The translations under genes were made by a program, and so were the position numbers. DNA of 64,000 bases. Source: Acidobacteriaceae bacterium (GTDB taxonomy: Bacteria > Acidobacteriota > Terriglobia > Terriglobales > Acidobacteriaceae). Positions 39,360-47,287 of the stretch are shown piece after piece. The notes below the pieces were generated by a model that saw only the letters and a program-made list of their open reading frames with translations, searched no databases and was not told where the DNA came from. Numbering within the stretch: the stretch's first letter is position 1; each line of letters begins with the position of its first letter. The stretch spans positions 186,001 through 250,000 of the forward strand of contig CAHJWL010000004.1 of NCBI GenBank assembly GCA_903642235.1. Reading direction: 5' to 3'.

Positions 39360-39683
39360 TAACGCAGCTGACACTTCACGGATTCTTCTTTTCCTGGAGC
39401 TGAGCGATCTGGAAGCGCTGAAACTCCGGCTGTGTGGACTGCGCCAGCTTGGGTGCATGTGCAATGCTCTGTTGTCCCTCGGCCGTGTGGCCGAAGGCTG
39501 GCCGAAATCACCGTGCTTCCAGTACTGGAGGCCGGCAAACAGATGCACCGATTCATCAAAGGTCTGCGACTCTTGACGAACAAAGGCCACAAGCAGGACG
39601 GCAAGGAGGGCGAGCAGGCCGGCAACGGCCGTGACAAAAAGTGGGGGGCGAAGTGAGTCTTGCGGGGCAGAGATGTTGGGCAT
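39360..39683 (-). pseudogene. N-terminus of a GT39-type membrane glycosyltransferase joined to foreign 3' sequence
   Basis: From the ATG at 39683 (GAGG upstream) the frame gives one membrane helix (LFVTAVAGLLALLAVLLVAFV) and then ESQTFDESVHLFAGLQYWKHGDFG, the acidic first loop of a GT39/ArnT-like enzyme. The expected N-P-E-H-P-P-L is missing; right after GDFG the sense changes. In another frame the next 35 codons read TAEGQQSIAHAPKLAQS and on to IAQLQEKKNP, stop, which looks like the coding end of a different protein. This is most simply a deletion that fused two genes. Confidence 0.55.
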
Positions 39684-39734
39684 GGCTAGACCTCGAAAAA
39701 TGGTCCGCGCCTGATCCTGGCGCGTGCAAAGCAT

Positions 39735-40060
39735 GACCCGAGGACAATGGTGATCTGACGGTTAGCTTAGCGATACTTGCGGCATGGCGCTGCGGCCAGC
39801 ATCCTGTATGCCGGAAGGTCGATATGCATAAGCTTAGGAAGATTTTTGCGAGCATGCACCACAAGTCATGGGTGTTTCGATGAGAACTCCGATGAATTGG
39901 TCGGAGCATGCCACTCTTGAGACCACGCAGCGGTGTCTTGCAGCTGCCGAGACCCGCTCGGCGAAGACCAGGTTGGCCGTGAATCAAAACTTCGCCGCTT
40001 TGGAAGACGCGACATAATGCGACTCACGCCAACTGACGACTACTAACCTCCAGCCGCCGA
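39735..40060. other. Intergenic stretch with no supported gene
   Basis: About 325 bases between the GT39 remnant and the small HTH gene. No domain, hairpin or repeat was recognised. Confidence 0.4.
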
Positions 40061-40297
40061 GTGAACCAAGGCAAAGCGGCTGGAGATTCTCTGAGAAGCA
40101 TCCTCGAAACGTTACGCGACCGCACCGATTTCCTCACGCTCAACCAGCTGGCCGAGATCTTGGCTTGCCACACGCAAACGCTCTACAAGAGTTGCGCGAA
40201 AGGGAAGACCCCTCACCTGCGAATCGGTGGCCGCATCAAAATCGATTCCAACACGATCGCCACATTCTTGGCGAAGCGCTTAGTAGGCTCCGTCTAG
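40061..40297 (+). CDS. Small excisionase-type helix-turn-helix protein
   Basis: A 78-residue protein. Residues 23-70 (FLTLNQLAEILACHTQTLYKSCAKGKTPHLRIGGRIKID) form a MerR-like/excisionase DNA-binding domain: L-x-x-x-x-x-A-x-x-L-x-x-x-x-x-T-(L/I)-Y and a P-x-x-R-I-G-x-x-x-x wing. The start is probably the GTG at 40061. Such proteins are found in mobile elements as excisionases and elsewhere as small regulators. No integrase is near it, so it may be a stray from a lost element. Confidence 0.65.
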   Translation: MNQGKAAGDSLRSILETLRDRTDFLTLNQLAEILACHTQTLYKSCAKGKTPHLRIGGRIKIDSNTIATFLAKRLVGSV

Positions 40298-40414
40298 CGT
40301 CCGCACAGAAAGCCGAGGGCGCGTGTGGCGAGCGTCCTCAACGAAATGAATGGTAACGGCTGTTCACGCAAGTTGCTTATCGCCAGAACTAAACGGGTTG
40401 GCTGTGGTCTGACT

Positions 40415-41206
40415 CTACTCGCTCGTCTGGTGCCAGCTGGTCTCGAGTTCCGGGACACTCAGAACAGCATGCCCACGAACGCATACCAGAGCTGTGCCGC
40501 TCCATTCCAGCAGGTTGTGGGAGGGCCGACCGACACGGGCGGGAGCCTTGAGCAGCCGCAGGCAGCTTTTGCAGCGCTGCTCCTGATCCTCGAAGGACCA
40601 ACGAAGAGCAAAGACTGAGAGCACGACATAAAGCAGCACCTGCAGGAACTCTGCAGTGTTAGGAAACAAAGAAGCGACAGGTGCGCACAGAGCGGCACCA
40701 ACAAGATAGGCGAGAAGAAAGAGCAGAACGACTTTCCCGGCGAAAAAGCTGATGCGCAGAAGGCCGGTCTGCGAGGCGGCGAAGTACTTGCTCGCAGCAT
40801 CGGCGTCAACGGCGCGCCGGGAAGCAGTAAGGAAGGTGACCAGCAGTACAAGTGGAGATGCGAAGAGGAAGCGACCGTAGTTGAGTGCGAGTTGCGCGGT
40901 GACCTCATGCCAGTTGCCGATGCTGCAAAGGGCAAGGAGCAGAGCCAGCGTGCAAGCGAGCGCAAGGGCCAGCAAGCAAAGCATGGCGGTGCCGCGAAGC
41001 ACACAGCGACAGCCCTCCATCCTGAGCCAAAGCGCATCCCGAATGAAGCCACTATGTAGCTCTGTGCTGGTTTGCCCACGGGTGGCGCGCCGATGACACC
41101 AAAGCTCGGCCTTCCAGAAGCGCGCCCATTCAGCGCGATCGACTGCCGGCACGATCCGGGCCACTTGGAGCAGGAGCTTCAGCTGCTGTGCTTCCGTCAG
41201 GCTCAT
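40415..41206 (-). CDS. Membrane protein cotranscribed with a PadR regulator
   Basis: About 263 residues from the ATG at 41206, whose first bases overlap the PadR stop (ATGA). The N-terminal 75 residues (VDRAEWARFWKAELWCHRR) are soluble and Trp-rich; four hydrophobic segments follow, near residues 83-103, 113-130, 158-180 and 186-205. The family is not one I can name; similar PadR-linked membrane proteins of acidobacteria are transporter-associated or envelope regulators. The frame remains open to 41347, which is antisense-like and should be ignored. It is opposite to an ABC exporter from which it is separated by the PadR gene. Confidence 0.65.
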   Translation of the reverse strand: MSLTEAQQLKLLLQVARIVPAVDRAEWARFWKAELWCHRRATRGQTSTELHSGFIRDALWLRMEGCRCVLRGTAMLCLLALALACTLALLLALCSIGNWHEVTAQLALNYGRFLFASPLVLLVTFLTASRRAVDADAASKYFAASQTGLLRISFFAGKVVLLFLLAYLVGAALCAPVASLFPNTAEFLQVLLYVVLSVFALRWSFEDQEQRCKSCLRLLKAPARVGRPSHNLLEWSGTALVCVRGHAVLSVPELETSWHQTSE

Positions 41207-41508
41207 GCACGTCGCTCCGGGGCAAGGTGGGCTAAAAGGGGGTAACGCTCCACAGCAGCCTTGGCTGCCAACTTCCCGGCTGCGGTGACCGTGTAGTAGC
41301 GTCGCGCGGGACGTTGTTTTTCGGCAGCTTCTGTGTCCGACTCCCACTTCGATTCGACCAAGGCGTCGCGTTCCAAGCGGCGAAGGGCGGGATAGACTGT
41401 GCCGCTTGGAAGGCCTGTCACCGCCATCACGTCGAGCCCGAAGCGGTGGCCAAGGTGAAGGGCCCGAAGGATAAGAGCGGCGCTGTGTGAGAGACGAGGC
41501 GAGGTCAT
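41203..41508 (-). CDS. PadR-family regulator
   Basis: A 101-residue winged-helix protein of the short PadR type: SAALILRALHLGHRFGLDVMAVTGLPSGTVYPALRRLERDALVESKW, then RRYYTVTAAGKLAAK in the wing and last helix. It would bind as a dimer and lose DNA on binding a hydrophobic compound. It starts at the ATG at 41508 and is coupled to the membrane-protein gene. The divergent ABC transporter shares a 50-base gap holding two operator copies, so both directions are probably repressed by it. Confidence 0.88.
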   Translation of the reverse strand: MTSPRLSHSAALILRALHLGHRFGLDVMAVTGLPSGTVYPALRRLERDALVESKWESDTEAAEKQRPARRYYTVTAAGKLAAKAAVERYPLLAHLAPERRA

Positions 41509-41513
41509 TTATT

Positions 41514-41549
41514 TATGTAGTACACTATCATCAAGTAGTTCACTACATA
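41514..41549. promoter_or_regulatory. PadR operators between padR and the ABC exporter
   Basis: Two copies of TAGT-N-CACTA: TAGTACACTA at 41518-41527 and TAGTTCACTA at 41536-41545, 18 bases apart. The whole block is also bounded by an inverted repeat, TATGTAGT (41514-41521) and ACTACATA (41542-41549). It lies 6 bases from the PadR start and 10 from the ATPase start. Confidence 0.7.
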
Positions 41550-41558
41550 GGGTGAAGC

Positions 41559-42332
41559 ATGCTAGATCTGCAGGCAGTCTCCAAGAGCTATCGCGGCATT
41601 CCAGCCGTTCATGGTGTGAGTTTCACCCTGCGCCCGGGTGAGGTGTTGGGCTACCTTGGACCAAATGGCTCCGGGAAGTCGACGACGGTGAAGATGGTCA
41701 TCGGGATGATTCGCCCTACTCACGGCAAAGTGTTGTTTGCCGGCCGGGAGATTCATGCCGACCTCCTGAAGTATCGAGCGCAGCTGGGTTATGTACCGGA
41801 AGAAGCGCAGGTCTACACGCACCTTTCGGGTCTGGAGTACCTGCAGTTGGTCGGGCGGCTACGAGGGATGGCAGAGAGGTTAGTTGAGCTTAAAGCGCGT
41901 GGGTTGCTGCATCTGCTGTCGCTGGAAGGTGCGCAGTACTCTCCGATGACGGAGTACTCGAAGGGAATGAAACAGCGTGTGCTGATTGCGGCAGCTCTGC
42001 TGCACGATCCGAAGCTGATCGTCTTTGACGAACCATTATCGGGGCTGGACGCTGTTTCGGCGCGCTTATTCAAGGACCTGCTGCTGCTGCTGGCGAAAGA
42101 AGGGAAGGCAATCCTCTATATCTCGCATGTGCTGGAGGTTGTGGAGCGCGTGTGCCAGCGGGTCATTATCTTGTTCAAAGGCAAGGTGGTCGCCGATGCT
42201 CGGCCGCAGGAGTTGACGGAGTTAATGCGCCTGCCGGATCTGGAGGCAGTGTTTTCGCAGTTGGTGCGTCAGACCGATACGGCAAAGGTGGCACGAGAGC
42301 TGGTCGAGGTCATGCAGGTGCACCATGCGTGA
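41559..42332 (+). CDS. ABC exporter ATP-binding protein
   Basis: A 257-residue ABC ATPase. Walker A is GPNGSGKST at residues 34-42, the signature is in YSKGMKQRVLIAAALL and Walker B is LIVFDEPLSGLD; the H-loop His is in YISHVLEVV. The wording is that of the CcmA/DRA-type exporters that pump drugs, antibiotics or lipids. It overlaps the permease gene by 8 bases. The divergent PadR gene probably controls it. Confidence 0.93.
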   Translation: MLDLQAVSKSYRGIPAVHGVSFTLRPGEVLGYLGPNGSGKSTTVKMVIGMIRPTHGKVLFAGREIHADLLKYRAQLGYVPEEAQVYTHLSGLEYLQLVGRLRGMAERLVELKARGLLHLLSLEGAQYSPMTEYSKGMKQRVLIAAALLHDPKLIVFDEPLSGLDAVSARLFKDLLLLLAKEGKAILYISHVLEVVERVCQRVIILFKGKVVADARPQELTELMRLPDLEAVFSQLVRQTDTAKVARELVEVMQVHHA

Positions 42333-43965
42333 GGAGAGAGGATGGTCCGAGGGGCTCGCAATGCACTTCTTTCGGCGCTTCTTTGACAACGACACGGTGC
42401 AGGTGGAGGGAGACACCACAACGACGGTGGTGCGAGCGTTGGCGATGGTAGCGATGCCCGGGTTGCTGGTGGCGTTCTTTCTTCAGAACCAATATCCAAG
42501 GCGAGATCAAGCGGGGCGATGGGAGGACGAGTACTTCTTCGTCTTGTTAACGTTTCTTGTGATGGGGTTGGCGACGATGTTTGAGTGGGAGATGCTTTTT
42601 CCGGATCGCGCTGACTTCCTGGTATTGACGCCTCTACCGCTCCGGCACGGGCGGGTGCTGGCCGCGAAGGCGGGCGCATTGTGCTGCTTTCTGGGTTTGT
42701 TTCTGACGGCTGCCTGCTTGCCTGGTGCGCTGCTGTACCCGCTGATCGCAAAAGGGCCGGTATTCCAGCAGGTGCTTGCGCACGCGGTGGCGACCGGGTT
42801 GGCGGGAGTCTTTCTTTCGGCAGCGCTTGTGACGATAGGCGGCCTGCTGCGTTGCATCCTGCGGGACGGACCGTTTCGCAGGATGATCGCGGTGCTGCGG
42901 ATGCTGGTTACAGGGGGTCTGGTGCTGCTTGTGGTTCAGTACGCGCGGTACACAGAGTCACTCCATCTGCTGCTGTCGCATCCTGCGCAAGCGCGCTGGC
43001 TGCCACCGCTTTGGTTTCTGGCGCTTTACGAAGGCATTCTGCACGGTTCGGCGGCACCGGCTTTTTCGGGAGAGCTGGTGCGGTGGGCGCTTTGGGGAAC
43101 AGGTGCTGCAATGACGCTCGCCCTGGTCACGTATCCCGGAGCATGGGCGCGGATGCAGCGCATGGTGTTGGAAGGCAATGCGCGGAGGAGAAAGGCACCT
43201 ACGTTGTTCCTGTCGCGCGGTGTTCGTGCTCTGGTGCGCGAGCCGCAGGAGCGCGCGATGTTTTACTTCGTGGGGCAGACAATGCGCCGCATCGATCGCT
43301 ACCAGATATATCTCGCGATGTACGGTGGAACGGGGCTGGCCTTGGCTTTGGCGTGCGGCGTGGTGCTGCGGTCGGAGACGGGCCTGCCGCAGCTGTCAAC
43401 CTTTGGAATGCACGCCGTGTTCGCGCTGCTGTGCTTCTGGGTCGTGGCAGGACTGCGGACTGCTCTTGCCTCTCCGGAGTCACTCGGGGCGCGGTGGGTG
43501 TTTCGGATCGCGGGATCGGATGACCGACATCTGGCCGCGGCCGGCAAGCGATGGGCGAGCGTGGCTTGGGTAGGGTTGTTGTGCAGCAGTGTCGCGGCGT
43601 TCTCTGCGTCGGGTTGGGGAGCTCGCTCGCTGCTGGTGCAGGCAATAGGAGGTGGCTGCCTGGCCGTATTTTTTACTGACTGCTTTTTCTATGTGCGGGC
43701 GGCGCCGCTCATCCAGCCGAGAATGCCAGGCCGCTCCAACTTCGCCCTATTCCTGACCCTGTACCTGGGTGTGCTGACGCCGTTTCTTTTTGGTATCGCC
43801 TATGTGGAGAGCCGAATGGAGCGCAACCTTTGGCTTCTGATACCGCTCGTTCTGATAACGGTGCTGCTCCATGCGGCGGTGCGCGACATGGAGCAAAGGC
43901 CTATGGAGGTGGAGGAGGAGATGGAAGGGTATGACGGGGAATTCCAACTGTTGAATCTACGGTAG
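42325..43965 (+). CDS. ABC exporter membrane subunit
   Basis: A 546-residue polytopic membrane protein with about twelve hydrophobic segments and a long soluble loop before the last group of helices (LFLSRGVRALVREPQERAMFYF). It is paired with the upstream ATPase by an 8-base overlap and has the look of a fused, double-length ABC-2-like permease. The start is the ATG at 42325, although the ATG at 42361 (MHFFRRFF) is also possible. Together with the ATPase, the PadR repressor and the divergent membrane protein it forms an inducible export unit. The substrate is unknown. Confidence 0.85.
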   Translation: MREERGWSEGLAMHFFRRFFDNDTVQVEGDTTTTVVRALAMVAMPGLLVAFFLQNQYPRRDQAGRWEDEYFFVLLTFLVMGLATMFEWEMLFPDRADFLVLTPLPLRHGRVLAAKAGALCCFLGLFLTAACLPGALLYPLIAKGPVFQQVLAHAVATGLAGVFLSAALVTIGGLLRCILRDGPFRRMIAVLRMLVTGGLVLLVVQYARYTESLHLLLSHPAQARWLPPLWFLALYEGILHGSAAPAFSGELVRWALWGTGAAMTLALVTYPGAWARMQRMVLEGNARRRKAPTLFLSRGVRALVREPQERAMFYFVGQTMRRIDRYQIYLAMYGGTGLALALACGVVLRSETGLPQLSTFGMHAVFALLCFWVVAGLRTALASPESLGARWVFRIAGSDDRHLAAAGKRWASVAWVGLLCSSVAAFSASGWGARSLLVQAIGGGCLAVFFTDCFFYVRAAPLIQPRMPGRSNFALFLTLYLGVLTPFLFGIAYVESRMERNLWLLIPLVLITVLLHAAVRDMEQRPMEVEEEMEGYDGEFQLLNLR

Positions 43966-44007
43966 GAGGCTCCGCATGATTCGGTCGCACGGCGCTCGAG
44001 TATGCCT

Positions 44008-44048
44008 GAACTGTACAGAATTCAGGAAATCCAGGAACTGTACAGAAT
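44008..44048. repeat. Direct repeat of GAACTGTACAGAAT
   Basis: A 14-base sequence, GAACTGTACAGAAT, with a palindromic CTGTACAG core, occurs at 44008-44021 and again at 44035-44048. It is 27 bases from start to start, about two and a half helical turns. The same CTGTACAG core is found upstream of the TetR gene at 44968-44975. It looks like a tandem operator whose promoter or gene has been lost. Confidence 0.6.
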
Positions 44049-44211
44049 CGTGCTTATCGGAACGGAACTACTGCCCGTTGCCTTTGGACGTCAGCGTCGG
44101 TAACGTAAGGCCTCGATCAGGGCTGCAGATCTGACGGTTGATCGCGGCGACTCAAGTAAAGCAACCTCATCACAGGAGCAGGCGCGGGAAGGATGTCTTT
44201 TCTCTCGGCAC

Positions 44212-44958
44212 TCATGTGTTTCCCTTATAAGATTGCTGCTCTGGTGGGCAGGCTTCTGCGCGTGGAAAGAGGTGCTCAACCACTCTAGGCAGGTATTTAG
44301 CGACGAAGTTCTTAGCGGTAGCACCTTTGAAGAACTGCATTGCTTTCTCTTCAATTACCATGTTGGCCAACCCATGTAGCGCGGCGATGCCGCACAGCAT
44401 CTCTGCCGAGTCCTCGAAGCTGCCAGGTTGCGGAACGGTGTTGGAGCGATAGGCGAGAACAGCGCGTCCTAGGCGAATGCCCGGCGCCTTGCTTGCCGCT
44501 GAAAGCCGTGGTTCGGTACGGTCCACCAGGTCGTTCCGAAACATGAGCCGAAAGTGCCCTGGGTGATTAATCGCAAAGCGGATAAACGCCAAGCCCACTG
44601 CACGCACATCCGCCACCGCATCATCTGAATGGCCTGCGTCATCGATGTGTCTTCCGGCCCGCTCGTAGGCAAGAATTGCGACCTCGGTCAACAGTCCTTT
44701 CGCTCCGCCGAAATGATGCGCAGGCGCTGCGGCTGAGACGCCTGCTCTTTGTGCGGCCGCACGGAGCGAAAAGCCTTCGATGCCACTCTGTGCAATCATC
44801 TCGTCGGCAGCCTCGATGAGCGCGGCACGTAGATCTCCATGATGGTAGCTGTCCCGCGATTTAGGCTGGAAAGCTACAGCACCTTGACGACGTTTCGACA
44901 AACGCACGCTGCGCGGAAGAGTACTTGAAGCGGTTCCTGCTGCACTCTTGCGATCCAT
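44212..44958 (-). CDS. TetR-family regulator (WHG-domain type)
   Basis: A 248-residue TetR protein with a long basic leader, then SYHHGDLRAALIEAADEMIAQSGIEGFSLRAAAQRAGVSAAAPAHHFGGAKGLLTEVA (residues 35-93) as the DNA-binding domain; the H-G-D-L-R motif is typical of the group with a WHG C-terminal domain (PGHFRLMFRNDL). A CTGTACAG box lies 10 bases upstream of the ATG at 44958, suggesting autoregulation. No intact target is adjacent; the nearest downstream SDR (45519-46328) has a related box. Confidence 0.85.
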   Translation of the reverse strand: MDRKSAAGTASSTLPRSVRLSKRRQGAVAFQPKSRDSYHHGDLRAALIEAADEMIAQSGIEGFSLRAAAQRAGVSAAAPAHHFGGAKGLLTEVAILAYERAGRHIDDAGHSDDAVADVRAVGLAFIRFAINHPGHFRLMFRNDLVDRTEPRLSAASKAPGIRLGRAVLAYRSNTVPQPGSFEDSAEMLCGIAALHGLANMVIEEKAMQFFKGATAKNFVAKYLPRVVEHLFPRAEACPPEQQSYKGNT

Positions 44959-44967
44959 AAGTAAACA

Positions 44968-44975
44968 CTGTACAG
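44968..44975. promoter_or_regulatory. CTGTACAG operator upstream of the TetR gene
   Basis: An 8-base palindrome, with TATCTGTACA on the minus strand. The same 10 bases occur upstream of the SDR start at 46363-46372. Its position next to the start codon suggests that the TetR protein represses itself. Confidence 0.5.
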
Positions 44976-45152
44976 ATAAACGCCGGGCAAGACATCTCCG
45001 GCTAAAGGACGCATAGAAAGAGTTTGGTTCGGGGCGTGCCGGTGCGGCAGAGCAGAGTTCGAGTAACTAGGTATGTAGGCTGCGACGGTAATTAAGCGTC
45101 GTCCTCACGGTGGGAACAGCTCTGAGCGGCATGCAGCAGTGGTGCCCTCGCC

Positions 45153-45173
45153 ATATCACTTCGCAAGTGATAT
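45153..45173. repeat. Strong inverted repeat in an otherwise empty region
   Basis: ATATCACTT (45153-45161) and AAGTGATAT (45165-45173) are perfect 9-base arms around a 3-base centre. It has no T tail, so it is more like an operator than a terminator, but there is no intact gene next to it. The whole gap from 44976 to 45518 holds otherwise only the NTF2-like fragment. Confidence 0.6.
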
Positions 45174-45284
45174 TCCGTACAAACGTCGCACGCACCCTGA
45201 TTCCTCAGTCCTCTCTGGCGTTGGTAACTCAAAAGCACGTGCGCCACAAGCGTATGCGAGTTCCAGAGCACCGTTGAAGCAGCT

Positions 45285-45425
45285 GAACGGTACCATCGGA
45301 TACAACGGTAAATTCGTGAATGGTGTCGGGCGCATACATAAGCCGTCCAGCCCTCCAGTTTCCTGTTGCAAAGCTTCTCACGGCGTTAGCGAACCAAACT
45401 GGTACACCGATTTTGGTGGTACATA
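45285..45425 (-). pseudogene. Fragment of an NTF2/SnoaL-like protein
   Basis: Within a minus-strand frame, KIGVPVWFANAVRSFATGNWRAGRLMYAPDTIHEFTVVSDGTVQLL resembles the start of a SnoaL-like (NTF2 fold) protein, where a helix with W-F-x-A-x-x-x-(R/G)-x-W precedes M-Y-A-x-D-A-x-x-x-F. The expected remainder (R-L-E-G-x-x-A-I) is not found in any frame afterwards. There is no ribosome-binding site. Confidence 0.35.
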
Positions 45426-45518
45426 AACACCTGCAAGTATGGACTGAACGCTGGCCGCCAATTGTACTGCGGCCAGCGTTGGATGAGAGTGGACATCCTC
45501 GGGCTGGAAAGCACGCCC

Positions 45519-46328
45519 TCACTGGGCCGCATCCGAGACAGCCTGCCAAGCTTCCCAGGTCGCAAAGCGGTCAGCATAGGTCGAGCGGATCTGTGGCAAA
45601 GTCGTGCTGCCAAGGATGAGGCGCAATGGCGGCTGCTCCGCATCGACAACCTTAAACAATGCTTCTACCGTCGCTTTCGGGTTTTCGCGCTCCAGCTTCA
45701 TGAGAGCAGCCATGAAATCTCTACGGAACGCGTCATACACCTCAAGCGGAACCGCACGTGTGGCGCTCTTGCCGAACTCCGTGGCGTAGGCTCCAGGCTC
45801 GATCATCGTGACCTTGATCCCGAACTGCGCAACTTCTTTGGCCAGTGATTCGTGCAGAGATTCAGCAGCCGCCTTAGTTGCGGCGTAGACACCGATCAGG
45901 GGCGCGGGAACCACGCCGAGACTGCTGGTGACACCCAGGATGTGACCACTACCTTGCTGTCTCAATAGGGGCAGAGCCGCCCGGAGAACGCGCACAACGC
46001 CGATGTAATTCGCGTCGAAGAGATCCGCGATTTGCTCGTCGGTCGCTTCCTCCGTTGTGGCAATCAGGCTGTACCCGGCGTTGTTGACGAGGACATCGAT
46101 TCGACCGAAGCGGTTGAACGCTTTCTTCACCGCTTCCGGAACACGGGCAGCATCGGTTACATCGAGCTGCAAGGGAAGTACCGCATTCCCAAAGCGCTCT
46201 GTAAAGTCTGCAACGCTCTCCAGGTTTCGCGCGGTGGCCACAACCTTGTCGCCTCGCTGAAGTGCTGCCTCTGCCCATATACGTCCGAAACCACGCGATG
46301 CTCCTGTGATCAACCAAACTTTGCTCAT
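45519..46328 (-). CDS. Short-chain dehydrogenase/reductase
   Basis: A 269-residue classical SDR: TGASRGFG at residues 8-15, NNAGYS near 88, and a catalytic Ser/Tyr/Lys set in VTSSLG and YAATK. The frame is open to 46430, but the ATG at 46328 with AGAGG upstream is the start. The wording (VWLITGASRGFGRIWAEAALQRGDKVVATARN) is of a group of NAD(P)-dependent oxidoreductases commonly controlled by TetR. A TetR remnant in the opposite direction begins about 100 bases upstream. Confidence 0.92.
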   Translation of the reverse strand: MSKVWLITGASRGFGRIWAEAALQRGDKVVATARNLESVADFTERFGNAVLPLQLDVTDAARVPEAVKKAFNRFGRIDVLVNNAGYSLIATTEEATDEQIADLFDANYIGVVRVLRAALPLLRQQGSGHILGVTSSLGVVPAPLIGVYAATKAAAESLHESLAKEVAQFGIKVTMIEPGAYATEFGKSATRAVPLEVYDAFRRDFMAALMKLERENPKATVEALFKVVDAEQPPLRLILGSTTLPQIRSTYADRFATWEAWQAVSDAAQ

Positions 46329-46362
46329 CCAAACCTCTTCTGCCGGCAGGTCACTCCGGCCA

Positions 46363-46372
46363 TATCTGTACA
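46363..46372. promoter_or_regulatory. TATCTGTACA box upstream of the SDR gene
   Basis: The ten bases TATCTGTACA are the same as those upstream of the TetR start at 44958 (read on the minus strand). It lies 35 bases upstream of the SDR start, between it and the divergent TetR remnant. Confidence 0.45.
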
Positions 46373-46432
46373 CTGTCAAATTACGGATCGCACTAGTCCG
46401 CCGAACACAGTTCAAACCGCTCAGCTTCACGA

Positions 46433-46543
46433 TAACCGTCTATCTAAACGGCGTCAAGATAAAGCAACCGCCACAACCGGACCGAACGGCAGCTACCGCC
46501 AGAGCGACCTTAGCGCGGCGCTTATTACGGCTATCACTAAATA
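46433..46543 (+). pseudogene. N-terminal remnant of a TetR gene divergent from the SDR
   Basis: The plus strand reads LSKRRQDKATATTGPNGSYRQSDLSAALITAITK and then a stop. It parallels the leader and first helix of the TetR protein at 44212-44958 (LSKRRQGAVAFQPKSRDSYHHGDLRAALIEAA) in order and spacing. Nothing of the recognition helix is left; the sequence passes into a GA repeat. Confidence 0.5.
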
Positions 46544-46545
46544 GT

Positions 46546-46564
46546 CGAGAGAGAGAGAGAGACA
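46546..46564. repeat. GA dinucleotide tract
   Basis: About eight to nine GA units in a row just after the TetR remnant and before the end of the next TetR gene. A simple repeat of this sort is uncommon in bacterial chromosomes; it may mark a slippage-prone junction. Confidence 0.7.
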
Positions 46565-46576
46565 GATAGCTTCTTG

Positions 46577-47203
46577 TCAGGTGGTGGTGGAGTAGGGCTG
46601 ATCGAGAAACCGCTGTACCAGAGGGCGAAGGTGTTCGAGATGGGTTTGCGGCTTGATGGCGGTAGCGAGCGATCCATCTGCCGTGAGTGTAGCTAGTCCA
46701 TGGACCAGGGCCCACCCTGAGACGGCGCGTTGGGCGGCCAGTTCGGGTGTCGACTCAATCAGGTGGGACAACTCCCAGATCACATCGAAGCAGGAACGAA
46801 GCGTGCGTTCGGCTTCAGGGTACTTGGAGCGATCGAGACCGGCACCGAACATGACTTTGAAGTAATCCGGATGGTTTGCGGAGAAGCGAAGATACGCCAT
46901 ACCGGACTCGAGCATCTTCTGCTTCACTTCCGAGACTCTCGATACCGCTTCATTGACCTGCTGCAGAAGCAACACGTTTCCGTCAACCGCAATCTCGGCA
47001 AGGAGTGATTCTTTATCGGCGAAATGCCGGTATGGTGCGGCAACCGTTACGCCGGCCAACCTGGAAGCCTCGTTGATCGAAAATCCGCGCGGTCCCTTCT
47101 CTTGAACCAGTCGAAGAGCGGCGCGCTTCATGGCGGTTTTTAGATCCCCGTGCCGGTACGCTCCTCCCGTTTTCTTCTTGATCGCTTCTTTTCGTAGAAC
47201 CAT
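46577..47203 (-). CDS. TetR-family regulator of the divergent SDR (WHG type)
   Basis: A 208-residue TetR protein: AYRHGDLKTAMKRAALRLVQEKGPRGFSINEASRLAGVTVAAPYRHFADKESLLAEIA (residues 15-72), then a WHG-type C-terminal domain with ANHPDYFKVMFG. It starts at the ATG at 47203. The divergent SDR begins 84 bases away, with two TGTAAAC-type operators between, so it probably represses both. Confidence 0.88.
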   Translation of the reverse strand: MVLRKEAIKKKTGGAYRHGDLKTAMKRAALRLVQEKGPRGFSINEASRLAGVTVAAPYRHFADKESLLAEIAVDGNVLLLQQVNEAVSRVSEVKQKMLESGMAYLRFSANHPDYFKVMFGAGLDRSKYPEAERTLRSCFDVIWELSHLIESTPELAAQRAVSGWALVHGLATLTADGSLATAIKPQTHLEHLRPLVQRFLDQPYSTTT

Positions 47204-47227
47204 TCATCACCCACCAACTGCAATCAT

Positions 47228-47265
47228 TGTAAACGCCGTTGACACATAAGAGAACGATGTTTACA
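47228..47265. promoter_or_regulatory. Paired TetR operators between the TetR and SDR genes
   Basis: TGTAAACGCCGTTGACA (47228-47244) is nearly palindromic, with 7 of 8 arm bases matched. A second copy in the opposite sense ends in GTTTACA at 47259-47265 and reads TGTAAACATCGTT on the other strand. They are about two turns apart. Confidence 0.65.
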
Positions 47266-47287
47266 TTGAGCTTGGGAGGAAGCAGGT

